From Alphaproteobacteria bacterium (lineage in GTDB: Bacteria; Pseudomonadota; Alphaproteobacteria; Rhodobacterales; Rhodobacteraceae): a stretch of 64,000 bases of DNA. Shown here piece after piece: positions 47,879 through 57,703 of the stretch. The notes under the pieces were generated by a model, which saw only the letters and a program-made list of their open reading frames with translations, searched no databases and was not told the origin of the DNA. The stretch covers positions 112,747-176,746 of the forward strand of contig JAUILL010000004.1 of NCBI GenBank assembly GCA_030433335.1, read 5' to 3'. The translations under genes were made by a program, and so were the position numbers. Every line of letters starts with the position of its first letter. Position 1 is the stretch's first letter.

Positions 47879-49044
47879 AGACGCCCCCGTCCTCGCAAAA
47901 GTTCACCGATTTGGCCCTGCGGCCGCTTGCGGGTAAACGCCAGAAGCATCCCGACTGCAATACCCATCGCGATCAAAGAAGAGCCGCCATAGCTCACGAA
48001 CGGCAAAGTCATGCCTTTGGCGGGCAAAAGCCGCACAGCCACGCCCATATTGATCATCGCCTGCACACCGAACGAACATGCCAGACCCGTACCAGCAAGG
48101 CGGATAAAGGGATCGCGTTCTTTGATCAGGCGCACCAGCGACCGGACAACCACCACCGCATAGAGCGCGATGATCAGGCCAACCAGAACCAGCCCATATT
48201 CTTCGGCTGCGACAGCGATGATGAAGTCCGTATGGGCATCGGGCAGCGACCATTTCACCTCACCCTCGCCCACTCCAACGCCAAAGAACCCGCCCTCGCG
48301 GATCGCGTTGGTGGCATACCCCAGCTGGGTACGCGGGTCGACGTCGGGGCTGAGGAAGCCATCAATGCGTCGGGCAAAGTGTTCCGAGTTGTGATAGCTG
48401 AAGATGCCTCCGAGGATGACCATCCCGGCAATACCCGAGAGCAGCAGCATCGGCGCACCAGCCACGAAATACATTGTGCCCCATGCGAACAGAACCAGCG
48501 CCGACTGGCCAAAGTCAGGCTGCATCGCCAGCAACACAACGATGAACCCTGTCAGGCCAAAGGAAATCAGTTTGCCCGGAGGCCCGTTCAACTCTTGCCC
48601 CGCGGCCATCAGCCAAGCGGCTGTCACGATGTAGAGGGGTTTCAAAAATTCCGAGGGCTGAAACGAGGCAAAGCCCAGCGAATACCAGCGCACCGCCCCT
48701 TTGCCAAAGTCCGTGCCCAGAAACGGCAGAAGCGCCAGCGCGACCAGCGCCACGACAAAGCCCATCACCGCATAACGCCGGATCAGCTGGGGCGACATCA
48801 TCGACACCACCATCGCGACCGTCAGCGCCACGCCGCCAAAGAACGCCTGACGCTGCACGTAGTAAAACGCGTCCAAGCCATTGCGGCCCGCCAGCGGCGG
48901 AGATGCTGCGAACCCCAGCAATAGACCGATACCAAACAGTGAAACGATGCAGCTCAGCGTCCACTTATCAACCGTGCGCCACCATCGCGGAAGGATAGGT
49001 TCGCCGGTTTGGACGCGTACTGCGCCATAGACCATTTCTGTCAT
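47875..49044 (-). CDS. ftsW: Peptidoglycan glycosyltransferase FtsW
   Basis: FtsW is the SEDS-family septal peptidoglycan polymerase. The 389-residue protein has ten or so membrane helices and signature blocks [13 protein letters not shown], and the C-terminal [18 protein letters not shown]. It starts the minus-strand dcw run here; the usual upstream neighbour murD is missing, and a plus-strand flavoprotein gene begins 125 bases away. Confidence 0.97.
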   Translation of the reverse strand: MTEMVYGAVRVQTGEPILPRWWRTVDKWTLSCIVSLFGIGLLLGFAASPPLAGRNGLDAFYYVQRQAFFGGVALTVAMVVSMMSPQLIRRYAVMGFVVALVALALLPFLGTDFGKGAVRWYSLGFASFQPSEFLKPLYIVTAAWLMAAGQELNGPPGKLISFGLTGFIVVLLAMQPDFGQSALVLFAWGTMYFVAGAPMLLLSGIAGMVILGGIFSYHNSEHFARRIDGFLSPDVDPRTQLGYATNAIREGGFFGVGVGEGEVKWSLPDAHTDFIIAVAAEEYGLVLVGLIIALYAVVVVRSLVRLIKERDPFIRLAGTGLACSFGVQAMINMGVAVRLLPAKGMTLPFVSYGGSSLIAMGIAVGMLLAFTRKRPQGQIGELLRGRGRL

Positions 49045-49169
49045 GGGATGACCTGCCGATTTGCCTCTGCTCTGTCCCTTTGCGGGATCTGCAAGCGATT
49101 CTATCGTGAAACTTGCTTCATGGCCAGAGTCCTCTTGATTCCAAGGCGATTTCGCGACAATCCGCCGGT

Positions 49170-50351
49170 ATGACCTATGACACGCTGATCCTCGGGGCCG
49201 GAGCGGCCGGAATGATGTGCGCCGCCCACTGTGGCGGGCGCGTGCTAGTGATTGACCACGCCAAGACCGCAGGAGAGAAGATCCGCATCTCTGGCGGCGG
49301 GCGCTGCAACTTCACCAACATGTACGCAGAACCTGCGAATTTCCTGAGTCAAAACCAGCATTTCTGCAAATCAGCGCTGGCCCGATATACCCAATGGGAC
49401 TTTGTCTCGCTGGTCGACAGCTACGGGATCAAGTGGCACGAGAAAACGCTCGGGCAGCTCTTTTGCGACAATAGCGCAAAGGACATCATCGCAATGTTGC
49501 GCGATTTGATGGACAAAGCGGGGGCGCAACTCTGGCTGGAGACAGCGGTCGAAAGCGTCAGCCAATCGGACGGTCTGTTCCACGCGCGTCTTGTTAGGGG
49601 CGGCAAGCCTTTGACCGTGTCCGCGCGGCGGGTTGTGCTGGCGACGGGGGGCAAGTCGATCCCCAAGATGGGCGCCACCGGCATCGCCTACCAGATCGCG
49701 GAAAACTTTGGCCTGAAGGTCACGGAGACCCGCCCTGCCCTTGTCCCGCTGACGTTCAGCGCGCAGCCCTTCGCGCCGATCTCTGGCACCGCCATCCCGG
49801 GCCGTGTCCGCGCCGGAAACGGTAGCTTTGACGAGGCAGTGCTGTTTACACATCGGGGTCTGTCTGGGCCGGCGATCCTGCAGGCGTCCTCTTATTGGAC
49901 CGAAGGCGACAGCGTGCACCTGACTCTATGTCCTGAAAATGACTGGATGGCGATTCTGCGTCAGGCCCGCACGGATATGCCCCGCCGGCAGATCGGCACA
50001 GCCCTTGCCGAGCACTTACCCAAGAAGCTGGCCCAGCATCTGGACGAGGCTTGGGGCCTACAGGACCAACTGGCCAACACCACGGACAAACGCCTGTCCG
50101 AAGTGGCCGAGAAACTGGCAGACTGGGAACTGACCCCGACAGGGTCCGAAGGCTACCGCACCGCCGAAGTCACCCTTGGCGGGATCGACACCGATGCGCT
50201 GTCCTCGAAAACGATGGAGGCCAAGGATGTCCCTGGCCTCTATGCAATCGGGGAATGTGTGGACGTGACCGGCTGGCTTGGCGGATATAATTTCCAGTGG
50301 GCGTGGTCCTCGGCGATGGCCTGCGCACGGGCCATCGCGGCGTCGGATTAA
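49170..50351 (+). CDS. NAD(P)/FAD-dependent oxidoreductase (HI0933/YhiN family)
   Basis: The 393-residue protein has the N-terminal dinucleotide fold LILGAGAAGMMCAAH, the family hallmark KIRISGGGRCNFTN, VLATGGKSIPKMGATG and the C-terminal GLYAIGECVDVTGWLGGYNF. These flavoproteins are widespread with unproven function; some relatives act on modified nucleic acid or sugar substrates. ATG 49170 has no strong Shine-Dalgarno site. Its last four bases overlap the end of yciB. Confidence 0.92.
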   Translation: MTYDTLILGAGAAGMMCAAHCGGRVLVIDHAKTAGEKIRISGGGRCNFTNMYAEPANFLSQNQHFCKSALARYTQWDFVSLVDSYGIKWHEKTLGQLFCDNSAKDIIAMLRDLMDKAGAQLWLETAVESVSQSDGLFHARLVRGGKPLTVSARRVVLATGGKSIPKMGATGIAYQIAENFGLKVTETRPALVPLTFSAQPFAPISGTAIPGRVRAGNGSFDEAVLFTHRGLSGPAILQASSYWTEGDSVHLTLCPENDWMAILRQARTDMPRRQIGTALAEHLPKKLAQHLDEAWGLQDQLANTTDKRLSEVAEKLADWELTPTGSEGYRTAEVTLGGIDTDALSSKTMEAKDVPGLYAIGECVDVTGWLGGYNFQWAWSSAMACARAIAASD

Positions 50352-50953
50352 TCCTCGGTCTTTTCGATCACGTACTGCTGAAAGAGTTTCCCTTGCAGCA
50401 TAAAGAACGCAAAAATCGCGATGGTCAGCCCAAAGGTTTTGAAGCTGACCCAAGTCTCGGTGCTTTGGGTGCGCCAGACGATTTCGTTCAGCGCGGCCAA
50501 ACCAAAGAAAAAGGCGCAGACCCGGCGGGTCAGGATCATCCATCCCTCATGCTGCATGGGCAGCGCCTCTTCCATCACGACGCGCAGGTAGCTTTGACCG
50601 CGCAAGAGGCCAAAACCCAGAATGCCGCCAAAGATCAGGTAGATCAGGGTCGGCTTCATTTTGAAGAACCGCTCGTCATTCAGCCACACGGACAGGCCCC
50701 CAAAGACAACCACCAGCACCAGAGTCACGATCTGCATCTTGGACATGTGGCCTGTCAGCTTCCACAAAAGGCCCGAGCAGATCACCATCAGCGGCACAAA
50801 GGCCGCCGTGACCGCGATAAAGCCGCTATATTCCTCGCCGCCGACGACGAAGGTGCGGTCCTTGAGCAGTAGATACGCCACAAAGAACGCCAGCACCGGC
50901 CCGTATTCGAGCACGCCTTTGACCATCGGGCTGACGGGTTTGGGCTCTGCCAT
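50348..50953 (-). CDS. yciB: Inner membrane septation protein YciB/IspZ
   Basis: The 201-residue protein has about five membrane helices and the YciB pattern LEYGPVLAFFVAYLL, KPTLIYLIFGGILGFGL and NEIVWRTQSTETWVSFK. YciB affects cell-envelope synthesis and septation. GGAGG for its ATG lies in the end of the EamA gene, 3 bases away, so the two form one operon with ftsY upstream. Confidence 0.95.
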   Translation of the reverse strand: MAEPKPVSPMVKGVLEYGPVLAFFVAYLLLKDRTFVVGGEEYSGFIAVTAAFVPLMVICSGLLWKLTGHMSKMQIVTLVLVVVFGGLSVWLNDERFFKMKPTLIYLIFGGILGFGLLRGQSYLRVVMEEALPMQHEGWMILTRRVCAFFFGLAALNEIVWRTQSTETWVSFKTFGLTIAIFAFFMLQGKLFQQYVIEKTED

Positions 50954-50956
50954 GGA

Positions 50957-51859
50957 TTAACCTCCGAATTCAACGACGATCGCCCCAAGGGCAATCAAAG
51001 ACATAAGAGCGATGCGGCGCGGGCCGACTTTCTCGCCTAGGACGATCCACCCGATGAGGGCAGCAAACACGGTCGAGGTTTCGCGCAAGACCGCAGCCTC
51101 GCCGACCTTGTCCAGACGGGTTGCCAGCATAATGGTGCCGAAGCTGCCAAATGCAACCAGTCCGCCGATCACACCTCGGAGGGCGAGCGGACCGAAGTCA
51201 GGCTTCACCTCCATCGCGCGCCAGCGTTTCGCCGCGTAGATCGGCATGGCCATGCCATCGATAAAGAAGAACCACGACAAGAAGGTGAACGGGTCTGCGG
51301 TCGCACGAATGCCGTAGGCATCGTAGGTCGTATACAGCGCCACAAAACCGCCGGTGATGAACGCGAGCCCGAGCGCTGGCAGCAGCGTGTCGCGGTCCAA
51401 TTCGATGTGGATGTAGTTATAGAGCGCGAGGCCAAAAATACCCGCGAGCAAAATGCCGACGCCAAGCCACTGGGTGGGGGCAAAGGTCTCGCCAAAGATC
51501 AGGAACGCGCCGATCACCGTGAACAAGGGCCCTGTGCCGCGCACAACGGGGTAGACGACTGTGTAAGCCCCGCGCGTATAGGCCATCGCTTGCAGGATTT
51601 TGTAGGCCAAGTGGATCAGGAACATGCCTGCAAAGATCGGCCACATATGCGCTTCGGGCCACGGAAACACGAAAAGCGCGAAAGGCATCGCCATCATGCC
51701 ATAGCTGAAATCCATTGCCCCGCGGCTGAGCCACGGATCGTGACGACCTTTTTGCAGAGCACCAAAGAAGGCGTGCAGGATCGCGGCAGAGACGGCAAGA
51801 ATCAGGGCGAGGTTATGGCCTGCTTCGGTGCCTTCGAGAGAGAGGAGCCAATTGCTCAA
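50957..51859 (-). CDS. EamA/DMT-superfamily transporter
   Basis: The 300-residue protein has ten membrane helices in two EamA halves (VYPVVRGTGPLFTVIGAFLI in the first and a matching RLDKVGEAAVLRETSTVFAA in the second). Members export metabolites such as amino acids; the substrate is unknown. The start appears to be TTG 51859 with AAGG 8 bases upstream; no other usable codon exists before the first helix. Confidence 0.88.
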   Translation of the reverse strand: MSNWLLSLEGTEAGHNLALILAVSAAILHAFFGALQKGRHDPWLSRGAMDFSYGMMAMPFALFVFPWPEAHMWPIFAGMFLIHLAYKILQAMAYTRGAYTVVYPVVRGTGPLFTVIGAFLIFGETFAPTQWLGVGILLAGIFGLALYNYIHIELDRDTLLPALGLAFITGGFVALYTTYDAYGIRATADPFTFLSWFFFIDGMAMPIYAAKRWRAMEVKPDFGPLALRGVIGGLVAFGSFGTIMLATRLDKVGEAAVLRETSTVFAALIGWIVLGEKVGPRRIALMSLIALGAIVVEFGG

Positions 51860-51884
51860 GAGGTGCGCCTTTCGGGACCCGAGG

Positions 51885-51948
51885 ATGGGGGGCGCTGCCC
51901 CCGCCCGCTATCGCGGACTCCCCCGGAGTATTTGGGCAAAAGTGAAAT
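51885..51948. repeat. Intergenic hairpin repeat, copy 1
   Basis: GGGGGCGCTGCCCCC forms a tight hairpin; a variable middle, then CCCCCGGAGTATTTGGGCAA, follows. The same plan appears at 56405-56479. It fills the ftsY to EamA gap and might affect transcript stability between them. I recall similar elements as common in this bacterial family. Confidence 0.7.
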
Positions 51949-51950
51949 GG

Positions 51951-53012
51951 TTATTCGAGACCGACAAGGGCCTTGGCGAAATCTTCGGGGTCGAAGGCGT
52001 CGAGGTCGTCGATCTGCTCGCCCACACCGATGGCGTGGATTGGCAGGCCGAACTTGTCCGCGAGCGCAACCAGAACACCGCCGCGCGCTGTGCCGTCGAG
52101 CTTGGTCATCACGAGGCCCGACACATCGGCGATCTGTTTGAAGATTTCGACTTGAGTGACTGCGTTCTGACCCGTGGTCGCGTCCAGCACCAAGAGGGTG
52201 TTGTGCGGCGCGTCGGGGTCTTTTTTGCGGATCACACGGACGATCTTGGCCAGTTCTTCCATCAGGTCAGAACGGTTTTGCAGGCGGCCTGCGGTGTCGA
52301 TCATCAGAAGATCGGCGCCCTCGGCCTCGGCTTTGGTCATGGCCTCGTAGGCGAGGCTGGCGGGATCTGAGCCTTCGGGCGCAGTCAGGACGGGCACGGC
52401 AGCGCGCTGGCCCCAGACCTGCAGCTGTTCGACTGCGGCGGCGCGGAAGGTATCCCCTGCCGCGATTACCACATTCTTGCCCGCTGCTTTGAACTGGCTG
52501 GCAAGCTTGCCGATGGTTGTGGTCTTGCCCGATCCATTCACGCCCACGACCAGCACGACCTGCGGTTTTTTGGGGTAAAGCGGCAGGGGACGCGCGACGC
52601 CCTCCATGATGCGGGTGATTTCGCGGGCAAGGAGTTCTTTGATCTGGGTCTGGCTGACACGCTGGCCAAGGTGGCTCTGGGCAATGTTGGCCGCAACGCG
52701 CTGCGCCGTTTCGACCCCCATGTCGGAAGCGACGAGCAGATCCTCGAGTTCTTCGAGCATGTCATCGTCGAGGGTGCGTTTGGGGCCAGTGTCCGCCCCG
52801 GTCAGGCGGCCTAGAATACCTGTTTTGGCAGGTGCAGGGGCCGTTGGCGCGGATGGTGCCGCAACCGGTTCGGGCGCCGGCGTGGGCGCAGCAACGGGGG
52901 CCTGCTCCTCAACGGCCTCTTCAGCGCCATCTTCGATCAATGCTTCCAGACCCTGATCGAGCTTGGAAGAAGATTTGAACATCCGGTCGCGGAGCTTGCG
53001 GAAAAACGCCAT
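51951..53012 (-). CDS. ftsY: Signal recognition particle receptor FtsY
   Basis: FtsY receives SRP-ribosome complexes at the membrane. The 353-residue protein has a short Ala/Pro/Glu-rich acidic region (about 30-65), the N domain, then the GTPase with GVNGSGKTTTIGKLA, DTFRAAAVEQL, DTAGRLQN and TKLDGTARGG. ATG 53012 has AAGGGG at 5 bases. Confidence 0.98.
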   Translation of the reverse strand: MAFFRKLRDRMFKSSSKLDQGLEALIEDGAEEAVEEQAPVAAPTPAPEPVAAPSAPTAPAPAKTGILGRLTGADTGPKRTLDDDMLEELEDLLVASDMGVETAQRVAANIAQSHLGQRVSQTQIKELLAREITRIMEGVARPLPLYPKKPQVVLVVGVNGSGKTTTIGKLASQFKAAGKNVVIAAGDTFRAAAVEQLQVWGQRAAVPVLTAPEGSDPASLAYEAMTKAEAEGADLLMIDTAGRLQNRSDLMEELAKIVRVIRKKDPDAPHNTLLVLDATTGQNAVTQVEIFKQIADVSGLVMTKLDGTARGGVLVALADKFGLPIHAIGVGEQIDDLDAFDPEDFAKALVGLE

Positions 53013-53124
53013 GGGCACCCCTTTTTCTATCCGCGACAGAGGTAAACCTTCTGTGGATGAAAGAAAAGGCGCGGGACACTTGAAAAATACCCCCTTATGC
53101 TGCGGTCAACATTTCGGAGTTTTC

Positions 53125-53520
53125 ATGCTGCGCCTTATTTCTATTCTCGCTTTGGCTTTTCCTGCCTTCGCACTAGCCGAAACCCCTTTGAGCGCTGAGG
53201 ATTTCGCCGCCCGCGTTCAGGGCAAAGTGCTGACCTATGGACTGGCCGGAGAGCCTTATGGAGCTGAGGAATACCTTCCTGATCGCCGCGTGCGCTGGTC
53301 CTTTTTGGACGGGGATTGCGACGAGGGATTCTGGTATCCCGAAGGTGAGGCGATCTGTTTTGTTTACCAAGACACCCCCTCGCCCCAATGCTGGACGTTC
53401 TTTGACACCGGCGACGGGCTGCGTGCCGATTTTCTGAGCGATCCGGCGGATGACAGCCTTTACGAGGTTGACCGCGGCGAAGGCCCGCTGTTTTGCGCGG
53501 GCCCAGAGGTTGGGGTCTAG
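53125..53520 (+). CDS. Small secreted protein, function unknown
   Basis: The 131-residue protein has a signal peptide (MLRLISILALAFPAFALA, cleavage before ETPLSAEDF). The mature part has four cysteines, in GDCDEGF, EAICFVY, PQCWTFF and PLFCAGP, and conserved-looking aromatics. It is acidic. GGAG lies 6 bases before ATG 53125. Its last four bases overlap the end of xseA. Confidence 0.75.
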   Translation: MLRLISILALAFPAFALAETPLSAEDFAARVQGKVLTYGLAGEPYGAEEYLPDRRVRWSFLDGDCDEGFWYPEGEAICFVYQDTPSPQCWTFFDTGDGLRADFLSDPADDSLYEVDRGEGPLFCAGPEVGV

Positions 53521-55061
53521 AACAGGCTGCCTTGGCTGGGACCGGTGTCCTTGGTCTTTTTTGCTGGCTTTGCCGCGCCGCCGATCTTCATGCGGCCATC
53601 CGCAAATTCAATCTCGATCGCGCCAGCATTTTGAGCGGCCTCTTTGGTGGTGACGACATGGTTGTCGGCGCGAACAACGGCATATCCCCGTTCCAGCGTT
53701 TTGCGATAGCTCAGAGTTTCCAGCAGGCGCCCTGCAGCATCGAGACGTTCATTGTGTTTTTCGGTCAGGCGCTTCTGACTGTCTGTCAGGCGCTGGGTCT
53801 GGCGCACCAGATCAGCGGTTTGACGGGTGATTTCGGCGCTTAACGCTTCGGGGCGCAGGCGCGCGGCGCGGGCGAGGAAGGCGTCCTTGCGGTTGGTGAT
53901 CAAGCGGGATTGGGCGGGCGTCAGACGCGCAGCGAGTTTTGTGGTCCGGTCCGCCTCAGTCTGAATGGCGCGACGCAGGGTAGATGGGCGCAAGGAACCG
54001 CCCGCTTCGGACAGACGCAAACGGCGGGCATCGACGCTACGGCGGAGGGCGGCAGGCAGACGTTCGGACGCGTAGTCCAGACGTTGACGGGCAGGCTCAA
54101 CCAGACGCTCGGGGCGCGGCAAGGCGCGAGAGAGATCGCGCAGGCGTTGGCCGCGCAGGTCAAGCCCTCGGGTCAGACCGCGACCTAGTCGTGCGGCGTA
54201 GTCGTCCAAGGCGAACATTAGATCAGTGCGCACGGGAACGGCAATCTCGGCGGCTGCGGTGGGCGTGGGCGCGCGACGATCGCTGACGAAGTCGATCAGG
54301 GTGGTGTCTGTCTCGTGCCCAACCGCCGAAATCAGCGGGATGTCAGAGGCAGCGGCGGCGCGCGCGACGATCTCTTCGTTAAAACCCCAAAGGTCTTCGA
54401 GCGAGCCGCCACCCCGCGCGACGATCAGCACGTCAGGGCGCGGCATGGCACCGCCGGGGGTCAGGCGGTTGAAGCCTTCGATCGCGCGGGCCACTTCGGG
54501 GGCGCATTTTTCACCCTGCACGGCGACGGGCCAGATCAGCACTTTGCGCGGAAAACGGTCGCGCAAGCGATGCAGGATATCGCGGATCACCGCGCCCGAG
54601 GGCGACGTGACCACACCGATGATCTCGGGCAGATAGGGCAGCGGGCGCTTGCGGGCGGGATCAAACAGCCCCTCGCCTTCCAGCTTTTTCTTGCGCGCCT
54701 CCAGCATGGCCATCAGAGCACCCACACCGGCGGGGCGCATATCCTCGATCACCATCTGGTATTTCGACTGGCCCGGAAAGGTGGTCAGGCGGCCGGTGGC
54801 GATAACCTCCAGCCCCTCTTCGGGACGGGTGGGCAGACGGCTGGCGACGCCCTTCCAAATCACCGAGGCCAGAACGGATTTGTCATCCTTGAGGTCCAGA
54901 TAGACGTGGCCCGAACGCGGAAAAGACACCCGCCCGATTTCCGCACGAATCCGGATGTGGCTGAATTCGCCCTCGATCATGCGCTTTACCGCGCCTGACA
55001 CCTCGGAGACGGTGAATTCTGGGGCATTGTCGCCCGGTGCCTCGTCCTCGAACAGGTCCAT
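53517..55061 (-). CDS. xseA: Exodeoxyribonuclease VII large subunit
   Basis: XseA forms the single-strand exonuclease ExoVII with XseB. The 514-residue protein has the N-terminal OB fold (EFTVSEVSGAVKRMIEGEF), the catalytic domain with GRLTTFPGQSKYQMVIE, IARGGGSLEDLWGFNEE and SAVGHETDTTLIDFVSD, and a long coiled-coil tail for XseB binding. GAGG precedes ATG 55061. It is divergent from purD. Confidence 0.98.
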   Translation of the reverse strand: MDLFEDEAPGDNAPEFTVSEVSGAVKRMIEGEFSHIRIRAEIGRVSFPRSGHVYLDLKDDKSVLASVIWKGVASRLPTRPEEGLEVIATGRLTTFPGQSKYQMVIEDMRPAGVGALMAMLEARKKKLEGEGLFDPARKRPLPYLPEIIGVVTSPSGAVIRDILHRLRDRFPRKVLIWPVAVQGEKCAPEVARAIEGFNRLTPGGAMPRPDVLIVARGGGSLEDLWGFNEEIVARAAAASDIPLISAVGHETDTTLIDFVSDRRAPTPTAAAEIAVPVRTDLMFALDDYAARLGRGLTRGLDLRGQRLRDLSRALPRPERLVEPARQRLDYASERLPAALRRSVDARRLRLSEAGGSLRPSTLRRAIQTEADRTTKLAARLTPAQSRLITNRKDAFLARAARLRPEALSAEITRQTADLVRQTQRLTDSQKRLTEKHNERLDAAGRLLETLSYRKTLERGYAVVRADNHVVTTKEAAQNAGAIEIEFADGRMKIGGAAKPAKKTKDTGPSQGSLF

Positions 55062-55133
55062 ACTTGCCTCGCTTGTTCTTTGGTTGATCCCAAACTAGAA
55101 CGCCTGCAACGAAAACCCAAGCGGGAGTAGCCC

Positions 55134-56402
55134 ATGAACATCCTGATCCTTGGCGGCGGTGGCCGCGAACATGCGCTGGCGTGGGCCGTGTCGCAGAACC
55201 CCAAGTGCGATAAACTGATCGTCGCCCCCGGCAACGCGGGTATCGCACAGATCGCCACCTGCGCCTCGCTGAATGCCGAAGACCCCGCAGCGGTCGTGCA
55301 GTTCGCCGAAGCCGAAGCCATTGATCTGGTCATCATCGGCCCCGAAGCGCCCTTGGCCGCGGGCGTCGCGGACCGCCTGCGCGAGGCACAAATCCCCGTG
55401 TTCGGCCCCAATGCGGCGGCAGCCCGTCTGGAAGCCTCGAAGAGCTTTACCAAGGAAATCTGTGACGCGGTTGGCGCGCCCACGGCCGCCTATGCCCGTT
55501 TCACCGAGGCCGAGCCTGCCAAAGCCTACATCCGCGAGCAAGGCGCGCCGATCGTGGTCAAAGCCGACGGTCTGGCGGCGGGCAAAGGCGTGATCGTCGC
55601 GATGGAAGTCGACGAAGCGCTGGCGGCGATTGACGACATGTTCGGCGGTGCATTCGGCGCAGCAGGCGCAGAGGTCGTGATCGAAGAGTTCATGACCGGC
55701 GAAGAAGCCAGTTTCTTCGTGCTCGTCGATGGCGAAGACGTCCTACCCGTTGGCACCGCCCAAGACCACAAGCGCGTGGGCGAAGGCGATACTGGCCCGA
55801 ACACAGGCGGCATGGGCGCTTACTCCCCTGCCCCGATCATGGACGCGTCCGTGACCGACAAGGCGCTGGAAGAGATCGTGCGCCCGACCATGGCCGAGAT
55901 GGCCCGCCGCGGCACGCCCTACTCGGGCGTTCTGTATGTGGGTCTGATGATCGAAGACGGCCAGCCCCGCCTAGTGGAATACAACGTCCGCTTTGGCGAT
56001 CCCGAGTGTCAGGTGCTGATGCTGCGTCTTGGCGCACAAGCGCTGGACCTGATCCAAGCTTGCGCCGAGAGCCGTCTGTCCGAAGTCACCGTGAACTGGG
56101 CTGACGATCACGCGATGACCGTTGTCATGGCCGCCGAGGGCTATCCCGGCAGCTATGTCAAAGGCACCGAGATCAAGGGTTTGGACGCCATCGAAAACGA
56201 CAGCATGAACGTTGTCTTCCACGCGGGCACCAAAGCCGAGGGCGGCAAGGTTCTGGCAACTGGCGGGCGTGTTCTTAACGTGACCGCGCGTGGTGACAGC
56301 CTGCAGGAGGCCCGCGACCGTGCTTATGCGATGGTGGATCGTGTGGAGTGGCCCGAAGGCTTCTGCCGCCGTGATATCGGCTGGCGTCAGCTGCAGCGAT
56401 AA
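55134..56402 (+). CDS. purD: Phosphoribosylamine--glycine ligase
   Basis: PurD makes glycinamide ribonucleotide in purine synthesis. The 422-residue ATP-grasp enzyme has MNILILGGGGREHALAWAV, IVVKADGLAAGKGVIVA, NTGGMGAYSPAP and EYNVRFGDPECQVLM. GGGAG precedes ATG 55134. Other pur genes are not adjacent. Confidence 0.99.
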   Translation: MNILILGGGGREHALAWAVSQNPKCDKLIVAPGNAGIAQIATCASLNAEDPAAVVQFAEAEAIDLVIIGPEAPLAAGVADRLREAQIPVFGPNAAAARLEASKSFTKEICDAVGAPTAAYARFTEAEPAKAYIREQGAPIVVKADGLAAGKGVIVAMEVDEALAAIDDMFGGAFGAAGAEVVIEEFMTGEEASFFVLVDGEDVLPVGTAQDHKRVGEGDTGPNTGGMGAYSPAPIMDASVTDKALEEIVRPTMAEMARRGTPYSGVLYVGLMIEDGQPRLVEYNVRFGDPECQVLMLRLGAQALDLIQACAESRLSEVTVNWADDHAMTVVMAAEGYPGSYVKGTEIKGLDAIENDSMNVVFHAGTKAEGGKVLATGGRVLNVTARGDSLQEARDRAYAMVDRVEWPEGFCRRDIGWRQLQR

Positions 56403-56404
56403 TC

Positions 56405-56479
56405 GGGATGGGGGCGCTGCCCCCTCTTGGCCTCGGCCCGAGGCCAATTCACCCCCGGGGTATTTTCACCAAGATGAAG
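56405..56479. repeat. Intergenic hairpin repeat, copy 2
   Basis: GGGGGCGCTGCCCCC hairpin, a second hairpin (GGCCTCGG and CCGAGGCC), then CCCCCGGGGTATTTTCACC and AAGATGAAG. It resembles copy 1 at 51885 and fills the gap between purD and the convergent VCBS-repeat gene, where it could act as a terminator. Confidence 0.7.
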
Positions 56480-56480
56480 C

Positions 56481-57223
56481 TCAGGGCGCGCAGGATAGCG
56501 CGCTCTGAATCGTTTGGGGGTCTTCGTATTTTTCGAGGCGTCGTGACACCAGCTTTCCATCGGTGAGCGTGGTCGCCATGACCTGCGACCAATCACCATT
56601 CGCTGTGATGATTTCAGGGGTGCCGCCTTCTTCGCAGGTGCGGATGCCGCCGACGATGTAGGGCCATCCGATTTGATGGTTGGAGAGCCCCCATGCGTCC
56701 GCAACAGGTGTCAACCGTGCGACGCTCTCTGTCGCCGAGGTCGGAGTGCGCGAGTAGCGATAGACCCGCAGTTTCTTGTCCAGATGAGGGCGATCAATAT
56801 AGGCGATCTCGATCTGGCCGTCGCCGTCAAGATCGGCCGCACCGACTTTCGCCATCCAGCGATACCGCTGGCCGATAAAAGGCGTTGCGATCGTCAGGGC
56901 CAGTGTGCCAGTGGTGATGCCATAGATGGCCAGGCGCGATCCGAACTCTTCGTGGCTTTCGACTGTCAGCAGCTCGATACTGCCATCGTCATCCAGATCA
57001 ACGAGCAGCGGCTCTGTATCCTCGAAGACAATTTGCTTGGACCATTCCAGCGAGAATTCCCGCCCCTCGTCCGTTCGGACAATCAGTTTGGTGTATTCCA
57101 CCGGATCCCCAAGCGCCTGATGGGGATAGCGTGTGGTCGGGCCATCATAGCCCGCCCACGTGATCGTTTCGGACAGCGCCGGCGCAGCAGTCAGTGCCAA
57201 TACCAGTGCCGCTGTCCGCATCA

Positions 57224-57224
<1 letters not shown>
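56481..57224 (-). CDS. Secreted VCBS/FG-GAP repeat protein
   Basis: The 247-residue protein has a signal peptide (RTAALVLALTAAPALS) and at least two FG-GAP-type calcium-binding repeats with DLDDDGSIELL and DLDGDGQIEIA, as in beta-propeller surface proteins. Two cysteines near the end (GGIRTCEEGG and SALSCAP) may pair. Its ATG overlaps the ferredoxin stop as TAATG, so the two are translationally linked. Function unknown. Confidence 0.85.
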
Positions 57225-57634
<410 letters not shown>

Positions 57635-57703
57635 CTAGGCCAACCCATTGTTTCACGGTATCTTTGCAGCAACATGCGGACCACACGCAGTCGAGGAAGA
57701 GTA

